Part shown: one piece after another, positions 45,391-53,755 of the stretch
How positions within the stretch are numbered: the first letter of the stretch is position 1
Layout: each line of letters starts with the position of its first letter
Origin: Devosia sp. Root413D1
GTDB lineage: Bacteria; Pseudomonadota; Alphaproteobacteria; Rhizobiales; Devosiaceae
NCBI RefSeq assembly: GCF_001425235.1
Contig: NZ_LMEA01000001.1
Span: forward strand, 657,855-721,854
DNA: 64,000 nt
Direction: 5' to 3'
Position numbers and translations under genes: made by a program
Notes under the pieces: model-generated
Told to the model about the DNA's origin: nothing
What the model saw: only the letters and a program-made list of their open reading frames with translations
Databases searched by the model: none

Positions 45391-45430
45391 TTGACCGTCA
45401 AGATAATTCAGTGATTGAAATTTATTGCAA
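45391..45430 (-). promoter_or_regulatory. Candidate promoter and palindromic operators of the sugar operon
   Basis: On the - strand TTGCAA and AATTAT are separated by 16 bases and lie about 130-165 bases before the binding-protein start. Overlapping or adjacent are a perfect palindrome TTGACcGTCAA (45391-45401) and TTCA-N5-TGAA (45407-45419). SorC-family regulators bind such palindromes near their promoters, but the assignment is inferred from position. Confidence 0.35.
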
Positions 45431-45444
45431 GAATGATCGGCGGA

Positions 45445-46326
45445 TCAGCTGAAAATCGCCCGATCCGCGGCAACGATCCCGGCGAGGTAATCGGCCACCA
45501 CCGCCACCCGCCTGAGCGCCCTGAGGTCTTCATGCACCACCAGCCAATAGGCGCGCTGCAGCACGATCTCGGGCAGCACGCGCTGGAGCGTCGCATCGCG
45601 ACGCGCCATGAAGCTGTGGAGGATGCCGATGCCCGCGCCTGCCCGCACCGCCTCGAACTGGCCGAGGGCGGAAGACACTGAAAGGTCCGAAGTCCAGCCC
45701 TTCAGCACCTCGGTGGTATAGTCGAGCGCCGGCGAAAAGATCAGGTCGTCGACATAGCCGACCAGCCGGTGCTGGCGCAGCTCCTCGGTCGTTGCCGGGG
45801 CCGGGCGGTTGGCGAGGTACGCCGCCGAGGCGTAGAGCCCGAGGGTATAGTCCACCAGCTTTCGCGCCTTGAGCCGGCCCTCACGCGGCAGCTCCAGCGT
45901 CACCGCGATATCGGCCTCCCGCCGCGACAGCGAGAAGGTGCGCGGCACCGGCACCAGCTCGAGCCGCAGTCCCGGGTGCTGCTCGGCCAGCGCGCCGAGT
46001 CGCGGCGCCAGGTAGCCGACGCCGAACCCGTCCGGCGCCCCGATGCGGACAGTGCCGCTCAACGCCAGGTCACGCGCCGCCACGGCTTCCTGGGCTGCCA
46101 GCATCTCGCTTTCCATGCGCTCGGCGAAGGGCAGGAATCTTTCGCCTTCGGCCGAGAGGCTGGTGCCGTTGGTCCGCCGCACCAGCAGCGTGGTGGACAG
46201 CGCTGCCTCCAGCGCATCGATCCGGCGCGCCGCCGTGGCGTGATTGATCCCGAGCGCCCGGGCAGCCCCGAGCAGCTGTCCGTTGCGCACCACCGCGAGA
46301 AATACCCGGACGTCGTCCCAGTTCAT
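45445..46326 (-). CDS. LysR-family transcriptional regulator
   Basis: 293 residues from the ATG at 46326 (MNWDDVRVFLAVV); an ATG 21 bases further upstream is less likely. The N-terminal helix-turn-helix includes GAARALGINHATAARRIDALE at about residues 23-43 and is followed by a LysR substrate-binding domain. It is divergent from the methylmalonate-semialdehyde dehydrogenase gene, starting 92 bases apart, so that gene is the most likely target. It has no evident link to the downstream sugar operon. Confidence 0.88.
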   Translation of the reverse strand: MNWDDVRVFLAVVRNGQLLGAARALGINHATAARRIDALEAALSTTLLVRRTNGTSLSAEGERFLPFAERMESEMLAAQEAVAARDLALSGTVRIGAPDGFGVGYLAPRLGALAEQHPGLRLELVPVPRTFSLSRREADIAVTLELPREGRLKARKLVDYTLGLYASAAYLANRPAPATTEELRQHRLVGYVDDLIFSPALDYTTEVLKGWTSDLSVSSALGQFEAVRAGAGIGILHSFMARRDATLQRVLPEIVLQRAYWLVVHEDLRALRRVAVVADYLAGIVAADRAIFS

Positions 46327-46418
46327 CGAAGGTGAGTCCTTGCACAACGGATGTGGAATCTTGGAGGTTGCTGCGCACCAAGCGTAGAGCGATGACCGCC
46401 TGGCAACAAGGAGGATCC

Positions 46419-47915
46419 ATGCGCACCATCGGTCATTTCATCGCCGGCAACCACGTCCCGGGCAGCGCGGCGGCGTTCACCGAGGTCTTCAATCCGGCCA
46501 CCGGTGAGATCACGGCGCGTGTCGCGCTGGCCGGGGGCGCCGAAATCGACGCTGCGGTCGCCAGCGCCGTGGCGGCGCAGCCGATATGGGCGGCGACCAA
46601 TCCGCAGCGGCGGGCGCGGGTATTCTTCAACTACGTGGCGCTGCTCAACCGTGAGATGCATGCCCTTGCCGAACTGCTGTCGTTCGAGCACGGCAAGACC
46701 ATCGAGGACGCGAGGGGCGATATCCTCCGCGGCCTCGAGGTCGCCGAGTTCGTCGCCGGCGTGCCTCATCTGCTGAAGGGCGAGTTCACCGAAGGCGCGG
46801 GCCCCGGCATCGACATGTACTCGATGCGCCAGCCGCTTGGGGTGGGCGCCGGCATCACCCCGTTCAATTTCCCGGCCATGATCCCGCTCTGGATGTTCGC
46901 CCCGGCCATCGCCGCCGGCAACGCCTTCATCCTCAAGCCCTCCGAGCGTGCCCCATCGGTACCGTTGCGGCTCGCCGAGCTGCTGCTCGAAGCCGGTCTG
47001 CCTCCAGGCGTGCTCAATGTCGTCAACGGCGGCAAGGCGGCGGTCGATGCGGTGCTCGCGCATCCCGATATCGCGGCCGTCAGCTTTGTCGGCTCGACCC
47101 CGATCGCTCGTTACGTCTATGCGCAGGCGGCCGCCGGCGGCAAGCGGGTGCAGGCCTTCGGCGGCGCCAAGAACCACATGATCGTCATGCCCGACGCCGA
47201 CATGGACAAGGCCGCCGACGCCCTGATGGGGGCCGGCTATGGTTCAGCCGGCGAGCGCTGTATGGCCGTATCCGTCGCCGTCCCGGTCGGCCGCGACACC
47301 GGCGACCGCCTGGTCGCCGCGCTGAAGCCACGGATCGAAGCGCTGCGCGTTGGTCCAGCCAGCGACCCGGCCTCCGAGATGGGACCGCTCGTCACCCGCG
47401 AAGCGCAGCAGCGCGTCCTCCGCTACATCGAAAGCGGCATCGCGCAGGGCGCCGAGTTGGCGGTCGATGGCCGCGGTTTCCGTCTGCAGGGCTACGAGCA
47501 CGGCTTTTTCGTCGGCCCGACGCTGTTCGACCACGTCACCGAGGAGATGGATATCTACCGCGAAGAAATCTTCGGCCCGGTGCTCTCGGTGGTCCGCGCC
47601 GACAATTACGAGCAAGCCCTCGGCCTGCCCATGCGCCACGCCTATGGCAACGGCGTCGCCATTTTCACCCGCGACGGCGACACCGCCCGCGACTTCGCCT
47701 CGCGCATCAATATCGGCATGGTCGGCATCAACGTGCCGGTCCCCGTGCCGCTCGCCTACCACTCGTTCGGCGGCTGGAAGGCTTCGTCATTCGGTGATCT
47801 CAACCAGCACGGCACCGACTCGATCCGCTTCTGGACCCGCACCAAGACGGTCACCGCCCGCTGGCCCTCCGGCATCCGCAACGGCGCGCAGTATCAGATG
47901 CCGACCATGGCCTGA
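46419..47915 (+). CDS. mmsA: Methylmalonate-semialdehyde dehydrogenase, CoA-acylating
   Basis: 498 residues from the ATG at 46419, with an excellent AAGGAGGA ribosome site. The catalytic cysteine lies in GSAGERCMAVSVAV (C281), the version of the aldehyde-dehydrogenase motif typical of MmsA/IolA, and the early motif GKTIEDARGDILRGLEV also fits. It converts malonate or methylmalonate semialdehyde with CoA and NAD+ to acetyl- or propionyl-CoA in valine, inositol or beta-alanine breakdown. The usual partners (mmsB, iol genes) are not nearby, so the pathway is open. The adjacent LysR gene is the likely regulator. Confidence 0.9.
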   Translation: MRTIGHFIAGNHVPGSAAAFTEVFNPATGEITARVALAGGAEIDAAVASAVAAQPIWAATNPQRRARVFFNYVALLNREMHALAELLSFEHGKTIEDARGDILRGLEVAEFVAGVPHLLKGEFTEGAGPGIDMYSMRQPLGVGAGITPFNFPAMIPLWMFAPAIAAGNAFILKPSERAPSVPLRLAELLLEAGLPPGVLNVVNGGKAAVDAVLAHPDIAAVSFVGSTPIARYVYAQAAAGGKRVQAFGGAKNHMIVMPDADMDKAADALMGAGYGSAGERCMAVSVAVPVGRDTGDRLVAALKPRIEALRVGPASDPASEMGPLVTREAQQRVLRYIESGIAQGAELAVDGRGFRLQGYEHGFFVGPTLFDHVTEEMDIYREEIFGPVLSVVRADNYEQALGLPMRHAYGNGVAIFTRDGDTARDFASRINIGMVGINVPVPVPLAYHSFGGWKASSFGDLNQHGTDSIRFWTRTKTVTARWPSGIRNGAQYQMPTMA

Positions 47916-47936
47916 GCGGACGCTCCGACCCCGTCC

Positions 47937-48341
47937 TCAGTCGGCTTGCTCTGCCTGCACGTCGTATTGCTGCCGGGATGCGGCTATGCCGCTCTGCTGC
48001 GACCTTGCCCAGGCTGCCAAGGTCAACAGTGGCACGTGCAGCGAGTGGCCGCGCTCGGTCAGTTCGTAGTCGACGCGCGGTGGAATGGTCGCAAACGAAG
48101 TGCGTTTCACCAGGCCGTCGCGTTCCAGCCCGCGAAGCGTCATCGCCAGCATCCGATGGGAGACACCAGGTATCGCCCGCTGCAGAGCATTGAACCGCAT
48201 GGTGCCGCCGGACAGCACGCCCACCACCATGATCGTCCACTTGTCTCCGACCCGGTCCAGGATTTGTCCCAGGGCCTTGCAGTTGGCCGCGCCCTCGGCC
48301 GCGTAGTCGATCTCGATCGGCTGCAGGTTGGGCTGGGGCAT
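47937..48341 (-). CDS. HxlR-family transcriptional regulator (YtfH-like)
   Basis: 134 residues, with GAGGAGA six bases before the ATG. The winged-helix region has the HxlR features DRVGDKWTIMVVGVLSGG and a wing RTSFATIPPRVDYELTERG. The short N terminus contains one cysteine (C21) a few residues before the DNA-binding domain, as in the redox-sensing relatives QorR/YodB. It is divergent from the quinone-reductase-like gene, the same arrangement as E. coli ytfH-ytfG, which suggests that gene is its target. Confidence 0.88.
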   Translation of the reverse strand: MPQPNLQPIEIDYAAEGAANCKALGQILDRVGDKWTIMVVGVLSGGTMRFNALQRAIPGVSHRMLAMTLRGLERDGLVKRTSFATIPPRVDYELTERGHSLHVPLLTLAAWARSQQSGIAASRQQYDVQAEQAD

Positions 48342-48403
48342 TTGGCTCTCCTCGGCCGCCGGGTACGGTCACCCGTGATCGTGACGATCAGTTCTGACCG
48401 TTC

Positions 48404-48432
48404 TTGCGCGATATTCCGGTTACCATCATATC
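48404..48432 (+). promoter_or_regulatory. Possible promoter of the quinone reductase gene
   Basis: TTGCGC and CATATC are separated by 17 bases and lie about 40-65 bases before the ATG at 48469. Inverted half-sites CCGGTTAC (48416-48423) and GTAACGG (48451-48457) flank the likely start and could be a regulator site. The -10 match is weak. Confidence 0.3.
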
Positions 48433-48468
48433 GCTACGCACTAAAGGTTCGTAACGGAAGGTTCCAGC

Positions 48469-49329
48469 ATGAATATCGGTGTAGGCGGCGCGAGCGGCAA
48501 GCTCGGCCAGGCAGTTCTGCGCGAGCTACAGGCCCGCGCTCCGGGACACAGGCTCATCGCCATATCGCGGACGCCCGAGCAGGCGCCAATAGGTGTAGAA
48601 GGCCGGCTGGGCGACTACGACCGGCCGGAGACTCTGGCCAAGGCCTATGCAGGCCTCGACCGTCTGCTGCTCATCCCGACCAGCGACATGCGTCCGGGCA
48701 TGCGGGGCGATCAGAATATCGCCGGCATCCGCGGGGCGGTCGCAGCCGGAGTGAAGCACATCGTGCTGATGTCCGCCGCGGGGACGCGCGAGGAGGAGGA
48801 GCCCGCCATTGGAGCATCCTACTGGCGGGGTGAGCAGGAGCTGATCAAGACGGCGCCGAAGTGGACCGTGCTGCGGATGAACTATTACGCGGAAAGCCTC
48901 CTCGACGAAGTGCAGACGTCGGCAGCGCAGGGCGCCCTCGCCGGCATCGCCGAGAATCGCGTTGCATTCGTCTCGCGCGACGACATCGCGGCAGCGGCAG
49001 CCGGCATTCTGACAGGCGACGGCCATGCCGGCGCCATCTACAACGCCACGGGTTCACGTAGCTATACCGGGGCTGAGCGGGCTGCCCTCATCTCGGAGGT
49101 GATGGGCAAGCCCCTCGGCTACATCACGGTCCCGGCCGAGACTCTCCGGGCCGGAATGATCGAGGCCGGCCTTCCCGATTTCGTCGCCAGCGCCGTGGTC
49201 GGCATCCAGAGCATCTTCGCCGATGGCGCCCTCGACATCGTCACGGGGGACATCGAGAAGCTGGCCGGGAGACCGCCGCGGGAGCTCCGCGACCTGGTGT
49301 CAGAGCGTTTCAAACCATCGGTGAACTGA
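48469..49329 (+). CDS. NmrA-type NAD(P)-binding oxidoreductase, quinone reductase 2-like
   Basis: 286 residues, with GGAAGG eight bases before the ATG. The N-terminal motif IGVGGASGKLGQAVLREL is the NmrA/atypical SDR nucleotide-binding loop. Similar in size and layout to QorB (YtfG), which reduces quinones with NADPH. Its divergent HxlR neighbour supports this assignment. An electrophile- or quinone-induced role is inferred from that pairing, not seen in the sequence. Confidence 0.8.
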   Translation: MNIGVGGASGKLGQAVLRELQARAPGHRLIAISRTPEQAPIGVEGRLGDYDRPETLAKAYAGLDRLLLIPTSDMRPGMRGDQNIAGIRGAVAAGVKHIVLMSAAGTREEEEPAIGASYWRGEQELIKTAPKWTVLRMNYYAESLLDEVQTSAAQGALAGIAENRVAFVSRDDIAAAAAGILTGDGHAGAIYNATGSRSYTGAERAALISEVMGKPLGYITVPAETLRAGMIEAGLPDFVASAVVGIQSIFADGALDIVTGDIEKLAGRPPRELRDLVSERFKPSVN

Positions 49330-49379
49330 GGACCGCAAAACAAGGGTCAAGCCGCTCATCTTGCTCACTTCCGTTGGAC

Positions 49380-49454
<75 letters not shown>

Positions 49455-49520
49455 ACGCGCGCGTTCCTACACGCTTCACAATACCGACGCAACCAATCGG
49501 AAATCGCCGCAGTTAGGCGC

Positions 49521-49549
49521 TTGAGTTGCCTCGGGACCGAGTCTATAAC
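49521..49549 (+). promoter_or_regulatory. Promoter of tRNA-Pro
   Basis: TTGAGT and TATAAC are separated by exactly 17 bases, with transcription expected near 49556, about 66 bases before the mature tRNA-Pro. This is one of the best sigma-70-like matches in the window. Confidence 0.55.
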
Positions 49550-49621
49550 GCGCCTCGTTAGCCACTGGCCGCCCGCCGCACCGTCCCGGAGTTCGGCACC
49601 ACGGGTCCAGAGGCAATCTGA

Positions 49622-49698
49622 CGGAGTATAGCGCAGCCTGGTAGCGCACCTGCTTCGGGAGCAGGGGGTCGAGTGTTCGAATCACTCTACTCCGACCA
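49622..49698 (+). tRNA. tRNA-Pro (anticodon CGG)
   Basis: A complete 77-base cloverleaf with acceptor CGGAGTA/TACTCCG, anticodon stem CCTGC/GCAGG enclosing TTCGGGA (anticodon CGG, reading CCG), T loop GTTCGAATC and an encoded CCA. CCG is an expected major proline codon in this GC-rich genome. Confidence 0.96.
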
Positions 49699-49701
49699 AT
49701 C

Positions 49702-49736
49702 AACCCCGGCCTCGCAAGAGGTCGGGGTTTTTCTTC
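49702..49736 (+). terminator. Intrinsic terminator of tRNA-Pro
   Basis: A 12-bp stem with one GU pair (AACCCCGGCCTC with GAGGTCGGGGTT) and a GCAA loop starts four bases after the tRNA and is followed by TTTTTCTTC. Confidence 0.9.
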
Positions 49737-49809
49737 GGCGGCATGGGCGTTGGACAGACACTGAGCACTGCCTCACAGCCGCCGATGCCGGACTCGTTTC
49801 CGGCGCGCC

Positions 49810-52800
49810 CTAAACCTCCGCCACGCGCGACCCCTGGCCGACGACCATTGCCGCCTCGATCGCCTGCTGCTCGCTCCAGCCAGCGCCGTCCTGCATGGCA
49901 GCGCTCAGGCGTGGTGGCGACAGCCGCTGGGACAGTTCGGCCACCAGGCGTTGGTGGGTGACCTGCTCGGTCCATTCCCGGCTGGCGTTGCCTTTGGCGT
50001 AGAACGCCTCGGTAAACCCGAGCAGCCGGGCGGCGAGCTCGGCTTCTCCTTCGAGGGCGGCCACCAGGGCCAGGTGTTCCGCGGCACGCACGATTGCTGC
50101 TGGCCAGCCGAGGGCTCTCGCCTCTCGCAAGCTCTCGATTGCGGATTGGCGCGCCGGTTCCAGCTTGCCATCCGAAAGCAGGTATGAGGCGAGGTTGCTG
50201 AGGCCCAAGGTGGCCTGTCGGCGGTTATGGTCCGGGCCGCCGAGCATACGTTGGATCCCAGTGATGGCACTCGCGACCTCGCCGGCGATGAAGTCCATTT
50301 CTGCCAGCGCGATTTGCGCGCTCGCCACACCCCGGGAATCGCCGACGCTCCTGCACACGGCCATGGATCGTCCGATCAAGGTTCGCGCCGCCGCGACGTC
50401 GCCACCCAGATACGCCGCCACACCCTTGGAGCGGAGGCAACTCGCCAGCGGTTTGGTCGGACCGAGCGGCTCAAGCACCTTCAGGGCGTCTTCGAGATAC
50501 GGCAGCGCTTTTCCGATTGTCTCCATGGTCAGCAGCGCGGCCCCGGCGCGGGCCAGGGCTTCGCCGAGATCGAGATCGCGGCCGGCGGAGCGGAACAGCT
50601 GCACCGCCTGATCGGCAAAGGCAAAGCCAGAGTGATCGCCATGCGCGCTGTTGGAGGTCTTCGACAGATAGAGCCGCCCTGCGATGTCGGGCGGCGTACC
50701 CTGGTCGATCTGGAGCATCGCCACTTCGCTCCAGCGCTCGCGTTCACGGAACAGCGAGAGCTCATCCCAGAGCCGGAGGCTCAGCGTGGCAAGCTGAACG
50801 CCGAGCTTTGCCTCGCCTTCAGCTCCAAAGGCCCATTCCAGTGAGGCACGCACATTGTCGAGTTCCGGCTCATACCGACCCAGCCAGGTGGCGGTTGGCG
50901 TCCTGGGCCAGGTCTCCCGGCCCTCGGTGAACCGATCAATCAGGTAGGCCGCGAGCTCGCGCTGCCGACCCGGCTCGCCAATATCGCCCTGCTTGTCCAG
51001 GGCATATCTGCGCGTCGTCTCGAGCAGGCGGTAACGCGGCTCGGCTTCCGTCAGGTCCACTGCGACCAGCGACTTTTCCACCAGCGAGGATAACAGGTCG
51101 AACACTTCATCCTCTGCAATCGGCGCGCCGCTGGCGACCCGCATCGCCGATGCCAGCGAGCAGCCGCCGGCGAACACCGCAAGCCGGCGCAGCAGCGCCT
51201 GTTCTTCGGTGGGCAGCAGATCGTAGCTCCAGTCGAGCATGGCGCGCAGGGTCTGGTGATGTCGGGGGCCGGCCCTGGTCGACCGGCGCAGCGTCATGAA
51301 CGACGCGCTGAGATTGCTGGCCAGCCAATCGGGCCCCATCATTTTGAGCCGCCCAACCGCCAGCTCGATGGCCAGGGGGATGCCGTCGACCTGCTTGCAG
51401 ATGCTGGCGATAGCGGGCGCATTGCCCTCATCGAGCACGAACCCATCGACTATCGCGGCGGCACGATCGACGAATAACTGCACGGCGCTGTGCGCGACCG
51501 CGACCGTCGGGCTTATTGCCTCCGGGCGGGCTGGATAGGCGAGGCTCGGCACCCGATACTGGCTCTCGCCGGGTACCGACAGACTCTCGCGGCTGGTCAC
51601 CAGGATCGAAACCGATGGGCAGGCGCCCAGCAGCATCTCGACGAGCCGCGCCGAGGCTGCGATCAGGTGCTCGCAATTGTCGAGGATGAGCAGCACGTCC
51701 CGCTGATGCAAGTGGGCGATGGCGCTCTCGATGGCCGGCCGATCGCCAGCCACGGGCACCCCCAAGGCACCGCACAACGCTTCCCCAACCAGTTGTGGGT
51801 CGGCAATCGCGGCCAGTTCGACCAGCCAGACCCCATCCGCATATCCCCCGGCGAGCCGGAAGCCGGTTTCAACGGCCATGCGGGTCTTGCCCGCGCCACC
51901 GGGGCCGGTAAGCGTTACCAGCCGGTAGCGGCGGAGGCGGGCGAGAACCTCCTCCACCTCCTCGTCGCGACCGACCAGCGAGGTCATCTGCCGCGGCAGG
52001 TTGTGCGCTTGCGGCGTCCGGCCGAGGGACTGGTCGCGCACCGCAGGCGCGGCATCCAGATGATATGGCGCCGGGTCGGCCGCCAGCCGCAGCAATGCCT
52101 TGGTCTCGGCCGCCGGCTCGACCGACAGTTCGCGCAACAGGATATCGCGACAACGCTGGTATTGCCGCACGGCGAGGGCCCGCTCACCTGCGGCCAGGTG
52201 CGCCCGCATCAAGGCCCGATGCCCTGGTTCGGCAAGCGGGTCGATCTCGACCAGGCGGGCCGCGATCGGTTCGGCATCCTTATGGCGTGCCGCCCGCTCG
52301 TAGGCCGTAAGCAGCCATTCGAAGCGTTTGGTCGCGATCCCCCGGAGTTCGGCGCGCCGGGCCTCGAGCCATTGCTGGCCAAGCGGATCGCGAATGCTCA
52401 AGCCCTCGAGGAATTCTCCCTTGTATTGCGCCACCGCCCGCTCCAGCACCTCAACGGTGCTGTCGACCTCGACCTCAAGCAATGCGACGTCCGACTGCAC
52501 CATGCCCGAGGCAAAGCTCAGCTTTTCACGATCGACCTCAAGCACCTCGCTGGCCTCTGCATTGAGGGACCGCCGAAGCACGGCCAGGGTCTGGCGCAGG
52601 CTCTGGTAGGCCTGGGCCTCGCTCCGTTCGCTCCACAGCAGGGCCGCAATCTCTTCGCGACTGCCGCTTTGCCGTGGGCGGAGCGCCAGCCAAGCCAGCA
52701 CAAGACGCGCCGTCTTGAGCCTGAGCTCGATCACGCGTCCATCTTGAGACCGAGCTTCGAACGGGCCCAGGAGATTGAGATACAGATGGGGCGAGGTCAC
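49810..52800 (-). CDS. BTAD-domain regulator with NB-ARC ATPase and TPR repeats
   Basis: 996 residues from a GTG at 52800. Order: an OmpR-like winged helix (about 1-95), a bacterial transcriptional activator (BTAD) helical domain (about 100-245), a short linker, an NB-ARC-type ATPase with Walker A GPGGAGKT (299-306) and kinase-2 VLLILDNCEHLI, a winged-helix segment, then TPR-like helical repeats to the end. This is the AfsR-like or CadC-like single-component family in which ATP binding and the TPR sensor release the DNA-binding end. No target is suggested by a partner operon; the small genes at 53122-53479 are the nearest, divergently placed. Confidence 0.85.
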   Translation of the reverse strand: MTSPHLYLNLLGPFEARSQDGRVIELRLKTARLVLAWLALRPRQSGSREEIAALLWSERSEAQAYQSLRQTLAVLRRSLNAEASEVLEVDREKLSFASGMVQSDVALLEVEVDSTVEVLERAVAQYKGEFLEGLSIRDPLGQQWLEARRAELRGIATKRFEWLLTAYERAARHKDAEPIAARLVEIDPLAEPGHRALMRAHLAAGERALAVRQYQRCRDILLRELSVEPAAETKALLRLAADPAPYHLDAAPAVRDQSLGRTPQAHNLPRQMTSLVGRDEEVEEVLARLRRYRLVTLTGPGGAGKTRMAVETGFRLAGGYADGVWLVELAAIADPQLVGEALCGALGVPVAGDRPAIESAIAHLHQRDVLLILDNCEHLIAASARLVEMLLGACPSVSILVTSRESLSVPGESQYRVPSLAYPARPEAISPTVAVAHSAVQLFVDRAAAIVDGFVLDEGNAPAIASICKQVDGIPLAIELAVGRLKMMGPDWLASNLSASFMTLRRSTRAGPRHHQTLRAMLDWSYDLLPTEEQALLRRLAVFAGGCSLASAMRVASGAPIAEDEVFDLLSSLVEKSLVAVDLTEAEPRYRLLETTRRYALDKQGDIGEPGRQRELAAYLIDRFTEGRETWPRTPTATWLGRYEPELDNVRASLEWAFGAEGEAKLGVQLATLSLRLWDELSLFRERERWSEVAMLQIDQGTPPDIAGRLYLSKTSNSAHGDHSGFAFADQAVQLFRSAGRDLDLGEALARAGAALLTMETIGKALPYLEDALKVLEPLGPTKPLASCLRSKGVAAYLGGDVAAARTLIGRSMAVCRSVGDSRGVASAQIALAEMDFIAGEVASAITGIQRMLGGPDHNRRQATLGLSNLASYLLSDGKLEPARQSAIESLREARALGWPAAIVRAAEHLALVAALEGEAELAARLLGFTEAFYAKGNASREWTEQVTHQRLVAELSQRLSPPRLSAAMQDGAGWSEQQAIEAAMVVGQGSRVAEV

Positions 52801-53121
52801 AGGCCGTTTCGCTCACTGCTCGATCGAAGAAGTGAACCGTAGCAGACAGAAATTCACGGGCAAATCACGTTGCTCGCATGCCGGGATCACGTGGCCATTA
52901 CGTCTGCGCCATATCTTTAATGCCCGATGCCGTTCTGGCGTGCAGCCTGAAGAGTGGCATCTGCAATTGCTTGCGCCGCTGGCGGGCCACAGCTCGCGAC
53001 GTGATCATCCCGGCTTGTCGAGGTCTTTCCAGGCCTCGGCAACGGTGTGGCGCATGCGCCTAGCAGCGGATCTGCCTCATCGTCCCTGGCCGAATTGTCG
53101 CGACGGAAGGAGGTAGGCACC
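52801..53121 (+). other. Gene-poor stretch
   Basis: 321 bases between the large regulator gene and the small ORF at 53122. Open frames here are short, overlap on both strands and have an odd composition (one + strand frame of 61 residues has six cysteines), so I do not accept them. The region may hold the promoters of both divergent genes, but I saw no convincing -35/-10 pair. Confidence 0.4.
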
Positions 53122-53217
53122 ATGAGTTTCATTCTCGCCGCCTATGCATGCGAGCGCTATGGCACAGCAATCCTGCGCACCCGTCAGGGGCGTTCGTGGG
53201 GAGGCGTCAATGGGTGA
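53122..53217 (+). CDS. 31-residue small ORF with a strong ribosome site
   Basis: The ATG is preceded by GGAAGGAGG with eight bases of spacing, the best ribosome site in this region. The ORF encodes 31 residues (beginning MSFILAAYACERYG, with one cysteine) and stops at 53215-53217 inside the start region of the next ORF. Translational coupling to the 89-residue ORF is therefore likely. It could be a leader peptide, a small protein, or the remnant of a longer gene. No family was recognised. Confidence 0.45.
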   Translation: MSFILAAYACERYGTAILRTRQGRSWGGVNG

Positions 53218-53479
53218 CGTTCAGTTCGCCTTCCAGGTGGCGCGCTATATCGGTGGAAGTGGCGGGGTTGCTTTCGCCAAACCGGTGCGGGCCATCGCCG
53301 CCCACCCCATCGCGGCGGCCGAAAGGGTCATGCGGACCAGGCCCTATCTGTTAGGTGAGCCGAAAAACATCCTCGCGGAAGTTTCATACCTCAACCCCGA
53401 CGGCGATGAAGAGCGCGTGCTGCTCTATCACGATGGATCGGTCGCAACGCCGAGTGCCGTTCCGGCGCCATCGCGATAA
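53210..53479 (+). CDS. Hypothetical 89-residue protein
   Basis: The ATG at 53210 follows GGGGAGG by five bases and overlaps the upstream small ORF by eight bases. The protein begins MGDVQFAFQVARYIGGSGG, is soluble with no signal or membrane segment, and contains an acidic stretch near residue 66 (NPDGDEERV). I do not recognise a family. An in-frame ATG 66 bases earlier is unlikely because of the overlap. Its function is unknown. Confidence 0.55.
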   Translation: MGDVQFAFQVARYIGGSGGVAFAKPVRAIAAHPIAAAERVMRTRPYLLGEPKNILAEVSYLNPDGDEERVLLYHDGSVATPSAVPAPSR

Positions 53480-53503
53480 CACGCGTTTCCGCCGAAGTGA
53501 CGC

Positions 53504-53540
53504 AGCCGGCGCTCGGGTGGCTTCAAGCGGCCGGCTGCAG
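53504..53540 (+). terminator. Possible hairpin after the 89-residue ORF
   Basis: GCAGCCGGC pairs with GCCGGCTGC across a 19-base loop, 25 bases after the stop. There is no T tract, so a terminator role is uncertain. The rest of 53480-53755 shows no gene. Confidence 0.35.
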
Positions 53541-53755
53541 GCCCGGCGCAACAGGGGTCCTGGCCGAGTTTCAGGCTAAGTCGCAGGCCGTGAGGCGAGC
53601 GTTACGGCGCTGCGACCTGCCGGGGCCAAGTTGAGGCTGCCGCGTTTCACCCATCAAAAGCCCCTCGCGACAAGGCAGCATGCACCCTCGGATGCCCCTT
53701 GCGGCGACCATTACGAATCCGACACGCTGACCGGCAGTGTGTGAGATGGGCACCT

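Noticed and set aside
52878-53063. A 61-residue frame on the + strand with six cysteines
   Set aside because: No ribosome site, overlapped by frames on the other strand, and composition unlike its neighbours; nothing supports expression.
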